The notes under the pieces: generated by a model | What the model saw: the letters and a program-made list of their open reading frames with translations, nothing else | The model's database searches: none | Told to the model about the DNA's origin: nothing | Part shown: piece by piece, positions 1 to 4,511 of the stretch | Layout: each line of letters opens with the position of its first letter | Numbering within the stretch: position 1 is the stretch's first letter | Translations under genes and position numbers: made by a program | Source of the DNA: Marinosulfonomonas sp. | Lineage (GTDB): Bacteria > Pseudomonadota > Alphaproteobacteria > Rhodobacterales > Rhodobacteraceae | Assembly: GCA_015494385.1 (NCBI GenBank) | Contig: WGBJ01000304.1 | Span: 1 to 5,983, forward strand | Direction: 5' to 3' | DNA length: 5,983 bases

Positions 1-1147
1 ACACCCCGGTCATAAGTGTAATGCCGACTTCCCGAGCATTGATCTGGAACTGCTTTCCTGTTTGCAATTTGGTTTCAATGCAAAGTTTTTGGTAATCCTG
101 TGTCACAATATAAAGGAAAACGAGACCAGTTAAGAATAAGAAGGTCTCAACTCCAGTAAATAAAAACGCCAGCATTGAAAAGGAAATGGCAGCCGGTCTC
201 GATATTATCTCTGGTCGCATGATTGCCACGAGATTCCAGTCCACCATCAGTTGGCTGGCATCACCTCTCATTAATGCGTATAGATAAACACCGGCCCATT
301 GAAGAACAAAAACTATCCCGAAACTGATCACGAACACGGCCCAATGAGAAAATGAATACGCGCCCACTGTTGATACCCAATCACTGTTGTCACTAATTTC
401 GTTGCCAGCGGCACATTTATTCCGCCCCACATCTTTCCAGAAGGTCAGAAGCTTTATCAAAATGCTCAGGTAAAATGGTAGCAAGAATATAGAGAGCAGG
501 GTCCAATTGGGTGCCCAGTAAAACCCTACCTGTTTATCAATCCCATCAGTCGGACTGTAGGTCACGCTGTAAATTCTCAAGATAAAGGCCAAGATACCGA
601 GCACAACCCAAGCGGCCCACAGAGCCGCTGATATATTTAAGGCTGACATTGAGAATAATGTGTTCGAAAGTCTCGGCAAACTAAATGGCTGTTTCTTGGT
701 GTGGGTGACGCCAGCATTCCCTTGCCTGCCGGCCACTGATGCGTTTTTTTCCGGTATAATCCTTTGGGGGGAAATTGACCCTTCGACAGCAGGCGGCTTC
801 TGTTTATTACGTTTTGTCCGCCTTTCAGCAACAAGTCGTCTTTGCGCGGCACTAAGTTCTACACGCCATTCTCTTGTTGCTTCAGGATTGTTACATCCGA
901 ATATCTGGGCCAGCCGCCGAATATTATCCGGGCCAATTCCTTTATCATTCTTCTGAAACCAGTTTTGCACTGAGCGCAACTCAATTCCAGCGCTCTTCGG
1001 ATCAATATCCGTAATTGCCATTGCTAGTTTTTCGGGTGTCCAGGACCCTATCGGTTCCCCGCCTTCATCGACGGGCAATCCAATGCCTGAGGACGTCAGG
1101 AACATGATCAGTTCCTTGATATTGCTCCCATCCTTGGGTGGGGGCAA
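1..1147 (-). CDS. Membrane protein with N-terminal HTH-like region, partial (3' end beyond window)
   Basis: An uninterrupted minus-strand reading frame enters from upstream and is still open at base 1, so the C-terminus is missing. Counting from the internal ATG at 1105, residues 22-70 (WTPEKLAMAI, then LRSVQNWFQ, then NIRRLAQIFG) read like a Cro/CI (XRE) type helix-turn-helix. A basic, Ala/Glu-rich stretch follows at 80-104, then a polar linker to about 150. Four hydrophobic segments lie near 155-178, 201-220, 255-278 and 307-334. The start is uncertain. TTG 1147 has an AAGGGA-like site 8 nt upstream and leaves the repeat cluster outside the gene. ATG 1105 has AAGGA 7 nt upstream but would cut the helix NIKELIMFL. 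TTG 1171 lies inside a repeat. From memory, Rhodobacterales proteins with this N-terminal block are sometimes named RcgA family putative transporters; I cannot confirm that. A role as regulator, sensor or transporter is inference. Base composition is more A+T-rich than the genes after 2143. Confidence 0.82.
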   Translation of the reverse strand, partial: MPPPKDGSNIKELIMFLTSSGIGLPVDEGGEPIGSWTPEKLAMAITDIDPKSAGIELRSVQNWFQKNDKGIGPDNIRRLAQIFGCNNPEATREWRVELSAAQRRLVAERRTKRNKQKPPAVEGSISPQRIIPEKNASVAGRQGNAGVTHTKKQPFSLPRLSNTLFSMSALNISAALWAAWVVLGILAFILRIYSVTYSPTDGIDKQVGFYWAPNWTLLSIFLLPFYLSILIKLLTFWKDVGRNKCAAGNEISDNSDWVSTVGAYSFSHWAVFVISFGIVFVLQWAGVYLYALMRGDASQLMVDWNLVAIMRPEIISRPAAISFSMLAFLFTGVETFLFLTGLVFLYIVTQDYQKLCIETKLQTGKQFQINAREVGITLMTGV

Positions 1148-1165
1148 ATAATATTTCCCTTTTAA

Positions 1166-1256
1166 TATCAACGGCTTGCCAACTCATGCCTTGTGCTACA
1201 CGGTTGATGGGAAATTTATTTAATCTTTATTATCAACCGCTTACAAGCAAGGCATG
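1166..1256. repeat. Three-copy, alternately oriented repeat; candidate operator
   Basis: A motif of the form CATG, TTG, variable bases, then (C/G)GTTGAT occurs three times. On the plus strand CATGCCTTG (1185-1193) leads to CGGTTGAT (1201-1208). On the minus strand CATGCCTTG (1256-1248) leads to CGGTTGAT (1239-1232). A third, looser minus-strand copy runs from CATG at 1188 to CCGTTGAT (1174-1167). The first two face each other as a nested inverted repeat around an A+T-rich centre (1209-1231). The first and third share the palindromic CATG at 1185-1188. The GTTGAT ends lie 34 and 31 bases apart, about three helical turns. The cluster sits immediately upstream of the minus-strand membrane protein gene, where an operator or promoter region would be. 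That it binds a protein is inference. Confidence 0.6.
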
Positions 1257-1380
1257 TATTGGATAAGTGCTTTCACCTTGCGCTTAGGGGTTGAATTGTC
1301 ACGCACTTCAGTCATAGCTCGTATGCGGGATCAATAAAATTTAATAGGAATAACTCATCCAATAGAGGGCAGATTATTTC

Positions 1381-1408
1381 TTGGTCTAACAACTCAGGGC
1401 ACTATACT
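1381..1408 (+). promoter_or_regulatory. Candidate sigma-70 promoter for the 1480-1881 gene
   Basis: TTGGTC (1381-1386) and TATACT (1403-1408) are separated by 16 bases. The -10 box matches the consensus at five of six positions, the -35 box at three. Transcription would begin near 1415, giving a leader of about 65 nt. The rest of 1257-1380 shows no gene or RNA that I recognise. Confidence 0.35.
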
Positions 1409-1412
1409 CCTT

Positions 1413-1475
1413 CGGCTTCTTTGCCGGATAACGAGGGTTTGCCCTCGCAATCATTTGTTAATTACACAGGTAATT
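1413..1475 (+). other. Structured 5' leader of the small plus-strand gene
   Basis: Three small inverted repeats follow one another between the candidate promoter and the start codon. They are CGGC/GCCG (1413-1416 with 1423-1426), CGAGGG/CCCTCG (1432-1437 with 1442-1447, loop TTTG) and AATTAC/GTAATT (1460-1465 with 1470-1475). The last one holds the only Shine-Dalgarno-like bases (AGG, 1468-1470) in its loop and stem, so it could limit translation. Each stem is short, and chance pairing cannot be excluded. Confidence 0.3.
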
Positions 1476-1479
1476 GATT

Positions 1480-1881
1480 ATGCTTGAGAAATATAGAAAG
1501 GAATGTGCATATATCAGGACATTGAGTTCTGCGGATGCCGCTGCTTGGGTGCTTGAAAAATATCCACCTGAAGCTGATGGTGGGAAAGTGTATCCCATCG
1601 TGCTCGCCCATAGAAGTTGGAAAAAGCGTGAGCAATTAATATTGGCTAACGCTTACTTGCAAAACATTCCATTTGCATCTTCTAGGGGATACGAAGATTT
1701 TTTATCCTTTATGTCGATCCCTGCTTTTATCAGGGTCATAAAGGACCATCTACCAGACACCCCAAAAGATATTGGGCTGGTATTATACTATCTTGGGCCA
1801 GCATTGAGAAAGTACCAAAGAACACCGAATGATGAGTGTGCAATTACTGAATTCATCCACGACTTGAAATCGCGCATCTAG
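1480..1881 (+). CDS. Hypothetical protein, 133 aa
   Basis: I do not recognise the family. The frame starts at ATG 1480, with AGG nine bases upstream; a TTG two codons earlier sits only three bases from that AGG and is less likely. The product is soluble-looking, with no signal peptide or membrane segment. It appears mostly helical: residues 1-30 (ending AAWVLEKYPP), 45-63 (WKKREQLILANAYL), a turn NIPFASSRGY (62-71), then FLSFMSIPAFIRVIKDH (74-90) and VLYYLGPALRKY (101-112), ending in a charged tail. The hydrophobic and aromatic spacing looks like that of a real folded protein. The gene diverges from the membrane protein gene and shares its A+T-rich composition (25/60 G+C over 1481-1540). A likely terminator follows its stop at once, so it is probably transcribed alone. 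Function unknown. Confidence 0.72.
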   Translation: MLEKYRKECAYIRTLSSADAAAWVLEKYPPEADGGKVYPIVLAHRSWKKREQLILANAYLQNIPFASSRGYEDFLSFMSIPAFIRVIKDHLPDTPKDIGLVLYYLGPALRKYQRTPNDECAITEFIHDLKSRI

Positions 1882-1893
1882 GGGAGAGGGATT

Positions 1894-1920
1894 CCTTATG
1901 AGGAAATCATAAGGTTTATT
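1894..1920 (+). terminator. Rho-independent-like terminator after the 133-aa gene
   Basis: CCTTATGA (1894-1901) and TCATAAGG (1907-1914) form a perfect 8-bp stem with loop GGAAA, followed by TTTATT. It begins 12 bases after the stop codon at 1879-1881. The stem is A+T-rich and the T run is interrupted, so strength is uncertain. Bases 1921-2010 hold no gene that I can support. Confidence 0.5.
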
Positions 1921-2010
1921 CGCTGAATAATGCTTAGAGTTGGTGATGGAGGATCTGACCTGCTGCCAACCATTGAAAGGAATTATACTTAACACAACAT
2001 TCACTATACG

Positions 2011-2127
2011 GTAAGCGTCCAGAGCTTACGCCTCCGGACTATAATTTCACGGCATCAGCTCGTCCAGCCGGTTGATCTTGTAGTCGGCAATGCGCTCCAG
2101 AACCCATGTGAGCCAAGCCTGCCGCCG
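2011..2127 (-). mobile_element. IS66-family insertion sequence remnant (one end only)
   Basis: The sequence from 2011 begins GTAAGCGTCC and contains GCTTACG shortly after. IS66-family elements are known for terminal inverted repeats starting GTAA. Just inside, on the minus strand and pointing at this end, lies the C-terminus of an IS66-type transposase. The order (transposase stop, then terminal repeat) is that of a genuine right end. The rest of the element is missing and is replaced by mtnP, whose stop codon lies about 15 bases beyond the last recognisable transposase codon. The expected 8-bp target duplication would be 2003-2010, but its partner is lost. The exact break is somewhere in 2122-2142. 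Confidence 0.72.
2047..2127 (-). pseudogene. IS66 transposase (TnpC), C-terminal fragment
   Basis: The minus strand reads QAWLTWVLERIADY, then KINRLDELMP, then TGA (2047-2049). From knowledge of the family, IS66 transposases end in a block like (P)QAWL-x-x-VL-x-RI-x-D-x-x-x-x-R-x-DELLPW. The match covers about 24 residues. The fragment ends in MP-stop where the family usually has PW; TGA is one base from TGG, so the stop may be a mutated Trp codon. Upstream codons (DKRR) no longer match, and the frame runs back into the mtnP stop codon. Only a tail of a protein usually around 500 residues long remains, so it cannot be active. Confidence 0.72.
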
Positions 2128-2142
2128 TTTATCTCGGAGAGA

Positions 2143-3018
2143 TTACCCCAAAACCCGCCCTGCCACCGCATCCAGTTTGGCCACCAGCGCCGGATCGCGG
2201 GCCTCGGGGGCTGTCAGGATGGCGTATTCCAGCGCGCGGTCGCAGTGGTGTTCGCAAGGGCTGCGATCAGTGCCCAACAGTGCGGGCAGGCGGGACACCA
2301 GATTGCGGGCCTTGTCGGCGTTGCCGGTCAGGGTTTTGATGATCTCGGTCACGTCGACCTCGCCGTGGTCAGGATGCCAGCTGTCGTAGTCGGTGATCAT
2401 AGCGACGGAAGCGTAGCAGAGTTCGGCCTCGCGGGCCAGTTTGGCTTCGGGCATGTTGGTCATGCCGATCACGTCGCAGCCCCAAACCTCGCGATACATT
2501 TTGCTTTCGGCCAGCGTGGAAAACTGCGGCCCTTCCATCGCCAGATAGGTGCCGCCTTTGTGCACGGTGATGCCAGCGTCTTTGGCCGCCACTTCGCAGG
2601 CATCCGATAGGCGCGGACAGGTGGGGTGGGCGACAGAAACATGCGCCACGCAGCCGGTGCCGAAAAACGATTTCTCGCGGGCGATGGTGCGGTCAATGAA
2701 TTGGTCCACAATCACGAAATCACCCGGTGCCATTTCCTCGCGGAACGACCCGCAGGCGGAAACCGAGATCACATCGGTCACGCCCAGCCGCTTCAACGCA
2801 TCGATATTGGCGCGGTAGGGGACCGTGGTGGGCGAATGCACATGTCCGCGCCCGTGACGGGGCAGGAACGCCATTTTCACACCGTTCAGCGTGCCGGTCA
2901 GAATATCGTCCGAGGGTTTGCCCCACGGGCTGTCCACGCTTTGCCAAGAGGCGTCTTGCAGCCCGTCAATGTCATATACGCCCGAGCCGCCGATGATGCC
3001 GATTACTGTATCTGTCAT
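2143..3018 (-). CDS. mtnP: S-methyl-5'-thioadenosine phosphorylase
   Basis: The 291-residue cytosolic enzyme cleaves 5'-methylthioadenosine with phosphate to adenine and 5-methylthioribose-1-phosphate, the entry to methionine salvage and the disposal route for the by-product of polyamine synthesis. Family marks in order: GGSGVYDI (10-17), FLPRHGRGH (51-59, phosphate site), SPTTVPYRAN (62-71), SACGSF (87-92), MEGPQFST (161-168), MTNMPEAKLAREAE (186-199) and TDYDSW (209-214). The Asp pair in TDYD is the known preference mark for 6-aminopurines over hypoxanthine or guanine. Length is near the human enzyme's 283 residues. ATG 3018 is chosen because AAGGGGG lies five bases upstream and the product then begins directly with the first beta strand. 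The frame runs on to 3105, but that extension is unrelated sequence. It lies downstream of the flavin-reductase-like gene on the same strand, but 275 bp and an inverted-repeat element separate them, so shared transcription is doubtful. Confidence 0.95.
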   Translation of the reverse strand: MTDTVIGIIGGSGVYDIDGLQDASWQSVDSPWGKPSDDILTGTLNGVKMAFLPRHGRGHVHSPTTVPYRANIDALKRLGVTDVISVSACGSFREEMAPGDFVIVDQFIDRTIAREKSFFGTGCVAHVSVAHPTCPRLSDACEVAAKDAGITVHKGGTYLAMEGPQFSTLAESKMYREVWGCDVIGMTNMPEAKLAREAELCYASVAMITDYDSWHPDHGEVDVTEIIKTLTGNADKARNLVSRLPALLGTDRSPCEHHCDRALEYAILTAPEARDPALVAKLDAVAGRVLG

Positions 3019-3121
3019 GGGATCCCCCTTGTTGGTGCTTGCGTGGGAATATGCACGAGTGGGCGGAGCGGGGAAAGGGGGGATGCAATTTTCCGCTTTG
3101 CGCATTGCCCGCTAATATGCG

Positions 3122-3284
3122 CCCGTCATTTTGCAGAAATGACAGCACCCGCCCGCCCCACGGCGGGTGCTTGGCAACGGTGCGACTGATTGATCGTTCG
3201 GGAATTGTTTGCGGAGTTGCGGTAAATGAAACCCGATGCGCCACGCACCCACCCGGGCAGGTGCTGTCATTTCTGCAAAACGGG
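3122..3284. repeat. Inverted-repeat-bounded intergenic element, MITE-like
   Basis: Bases 3129-3149 and 3260-3280 are perfect 21-bp inverted repeats (the left arm begins TTTTGCAGAAATGAC). Pairing continues inward after one mismatch (GCCC 3151-3154 with GGGC 3255-3258) and outward after a three-base bulge (CCCG 3122-3125 with CGGG 3281-3284). The arms enclose about 105 bp with no usable reading frame. The element fills most of the gap between the flavin-reductase-like stop (3294) and the mtnP start (3018). Small size, terminal inverted repeats and an intergenic site fit a miniature inverted-repeat transposable element or a dispersed palindromic repeat. A long transcript hairpin is the alternative. 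I see no clear target duplication and recognise no named family. Confidence 0.6.
3125..3143. promoter_or_regulatory. 19-bp palindrome in the left arm; candidate operator
   Basis: GTCATTTTGCAGAAATGAC has perfect 7-bp arms (3125-3131 and 3137-3143) around TGCAG. It lies about 107 bp upstream of the mtnP start. The right-hand copy of the repeat keeps only one half (GTCATTT 3266-3272) because its outer side reads AAAACGGG. The symmetry suits a dimeric regulator, but binding is conjecture. Confidence 0.3.
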
Positions 3285-3293
3285 TATCGGGGG

Positions 3294-3896
3294 CTACTCC
3301 GGACGCTTCAAACTGAACAGCCCGTCCACCCGCGTGTAATCCTGATAGCCCAACCGTGCCAGCGGCTGATAGCAGGTCACGTCGAACACTCCATCCACCA
3401 CGCAATCATCCCGCAGATGCACGCCGGTGACTTCGCCGATCACGATCAGGTTGTGTTCCCCCGCCAGCGGCACGATTTGCAGCAACTTGCATTCTAGCGT
3501 TGCCGGTGCCGCCGCCACCCGCGAACAGGCGATGGTTTCGCATTCCGCCCGTTCCACCCCCGCATGGGTGAATTCGTCGCCGCCCTCGGGGTTGCTGGCG
3601 GACGTGGCGTTCATTGCATCCCGCATCGCGTATTCCACGATGTTCACGCAAAACACGCCGGTTTCGTCGATATTGGCAACAGAGTCCTTGCCCATGTGCC
3701 GCCCCTCTTTCAAAGAGGTCGAGGCGAACATCACCTGTGGCGGCTCATAGGCCACCGCGTTGAAAAACGAATAGGGGGCAAGGTTGTCCACCCCGTCCTT
3801 GCCACGGGTCGAGATCCAGCCGATCGGGCGCGGGGACACGATGGCGGAAAAAGGGTTGTGCGGCAGCGGGTGGCCGTTTTTGGGTTGATAAAACAT
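3294..3896 (-). CDS. Flavin reductase-like, FMN-binding split-barrel protein
   Basis: The 200-residue product fits the flavin reductase-like domain family (DIM6/NTAB group), cytosolic proteins that bind FMN. Some members reduce flavin with NAD(P)H for partner monooxygenases. Visible marks are PRPIGWIST (22-30), DGVDNLAPYSFFNAV (34-48), the phosphate-contact-like KDSVANI (70-76) followed by FCVNIV (82-87), the late strand HNLIVIGEVTGV (148-159), and the C-terminal PLARLGYQDYT (178-188). Length is normal and no break is seen. ATG 3896 has AAAGGA eleven bases upstream, a rather long gap, but no better start exists and the N-terminus MFYQPKNG fits the family. The gene is divergent from the GNAT gene across 76 bp. 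No partner oxygenase is in the window, so substrate and partner are unknown. The identity of the fold is firm; the reaction is not. Confidence 0.88.
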   Translation of the reverse strand: MFYQPKNGHPLPHNPFSAIVSPRPIGWISTRGKDGVDNLAPYSFFNAVAYEPPQVMFASTSLKEGRHMGKDSVANIDETGVFCVNIVEYAMRDAMNATSASNPEGGDEFTHAGVERAECETIACSRVAAAPATLECKLLQIVPLAGEHNLIVIGEVTGVHLRDDCVVDGVFDVTCYQPLARLGYQDYTRVDGLFSLKRPE

Positions 3897-3911
3897 ATGT
3901 TCGCGTATCCT
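3885..3911 (+). promoter_or_regulatory. Possible promoter for the GNAT gene
   Basis: TTGATA (3885-3890) and TATCCT (3906-3911) are spaced 15 bases, shorter than ideal. The -35 box, which matches consensus at five of six positions, lies inside the first codons of the divergent flavin-reductase-like gene. A start near 3918 would place AGGGGA (3922-3927) close to the 5' end of the transcript. Confidence 0.22.
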
Positions 3912-3972
3912 TTGTTTGATCAGGGGATAACGCCATGCTAGGGCGGTTTCCAGTGAAAAGACGGGGCATCAC

Positions 3973-4464
3973 GTGATCGGGCTAATGCGGGAAACCAAAG
4001 ACGACTGGTGGGAGGTCGAGGCGCTGTATGATCTGTGCTTTGCCCCGGGGCGCGAGGCGTTGTCGTCCTACCGGTTGCGCGATGGCGTCGATCCGGTGGC
4101 CGATCTGTGCCTTGTGGCGCGGGACGAGGGCGGCATCATCGGCGGCGCGATCCGCTATTGGCCGGTGCAGGTTGGCGGCGCGCGGGTGCTGCTGCTGGGA
4201 CCGGTGGCGGTGCATCCCACACGGCAGGGCGAAGGGCTGGGCGGTGTGCTGATCCGGCAGTCGCTGGACAAGGCGCAGGGGTTGGGCTGGGAGCGGGCGC
4301 TGCTGGTGGGGGACGAGCCATATTACAAACGGTTCGGGTTTATGCGCATTGATGGTGTGGTGATGCCGCCACCGACCAATCCGGAACGGGTTCTGGCAAG
4401 GGATCTGGTTGAAGGCGCATGGGACGGGGTGCGGGGCGAGGTTGAAAAGCTCATCAAGCCCTGA
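3973..4464 (+). CDS. GNAT family N-acetyltransferase
   Basis: The 163-residue protein is a small soluble acetyl-CoA-dependent acyltransferase of the GCN5-related fold, similar in layout to the YhbS type. Motif A is clear: LLLGPVAVHPTRQGEGLGG (73-91), with the pyrophosphate-binding loop Q-G-E-G-L-G at 85-90. Motif B follows as RALLVGDEPYYKRFGF (108-123), whose YY-x-RFGF end is typical of this subgroup. An N-terminal helix pair (WWEVEALYDLCF, 12-23) and the strand GGAIRYWPVQV (57-67) complete the fold. GTG 3973 is preferred, with ACGGGG six bases upstream and the extra strand residues in frame; ATG 3985 is the alternative. The acceptor substrate cannot be read from the sequence. The gene's last codons form one arm of the hairpin shared with the convergent tryptophanase gene. 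Confidence 0.9.
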   Translation: MIGLMRETKDDWWEVEALYDLCFAPGREALSSYRLRDGVDPVADLCLVARDEGGIIGGAIRYWPVQVGGARVLLLGPVAVHPTRQGEGLGGVLIRQSLDKAQGLGWERALLVGDEPYYKRFGFMRIDGVVMPPPTNPERVLARDLVEGAWDGVRGEVEKLIKP

Positions 4465-4504
4465 CGGGCATTCTTCGCGAAGAAAGCCGCAAGGCTTGAT
4501 GAGC
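4449..4504 (-). terminator. Nested hairpin between convergent genes, terminator for tnaA
   Basis: GCTCATCAAGCC (4449-4460) and GGCTTGATGAGC (4493-4504) pair perfectly over 12 bp. Inside lies a second hairpin, GGC-A-TTCTTCGCGAAGAA-A-GCC (4467-4488). Read on the minus strand, the outer stem is followed directly by TTTT, as for an intrinsic terminator of tnaA, whose stop codon lies just upstream at 4512-4514. On the plus strand no T run follows, so termination of the GNAT transcript is less certain. The left arm lies inside the last GNAT codons (KLIKP). Confidence 0.72.
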
Positions 4505-4511
4505 GTATGGG

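Noticed and set aside
660..956. A 98-codon plus-strand frame and a 71-codon minus-strand frame (637-852) in the left region
   Set aside because: Both lie inside the membrane protein gene in other frames and lack any recognisable motif or good ribosome site. The long frame that runs off the window edge explains the stretch better.
1166..1256. CRISPR array or plasmid-type iterons
   Set aside because: Only three copies occur, in alternating orientation and with variable interiors. There are no cas or replication initiator genes, so neither model fits.
1945..2000. A possible end of another insertion sequence (GGATCTGACCTGCTGCC)
   Set aside because: The string recalls some IS3-type termini, but no transposase fragment, matching inverted repeat or target duplication supports it.
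3019..3105. A longer mtnP start at 3105
   Set aside because: The added residues precede the conserved first strand and have no family counterpart, while ATG 3018 has AAGGGGG at the right distance.
3019..3293. A SAM or SAH riboswitch upstream of mtnP
   Set aside because: Methionine-salvage context made this worth a look, but the minus-strand leader shows no recognisable conserved core of a SAM or SAH riboswitch class, and the structure present is explained by the inverted-repeat element.
2626..3497. Plus-strand frames spanning the mtnP 5' end and the intergenic element (2626-3189, 3039-3497)
   Set aside because: They are antisense to mtnP and the flavin-reductase-like gene and cross the inverted-repeat element. 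Their sequences are low in complexity and match nothing known.
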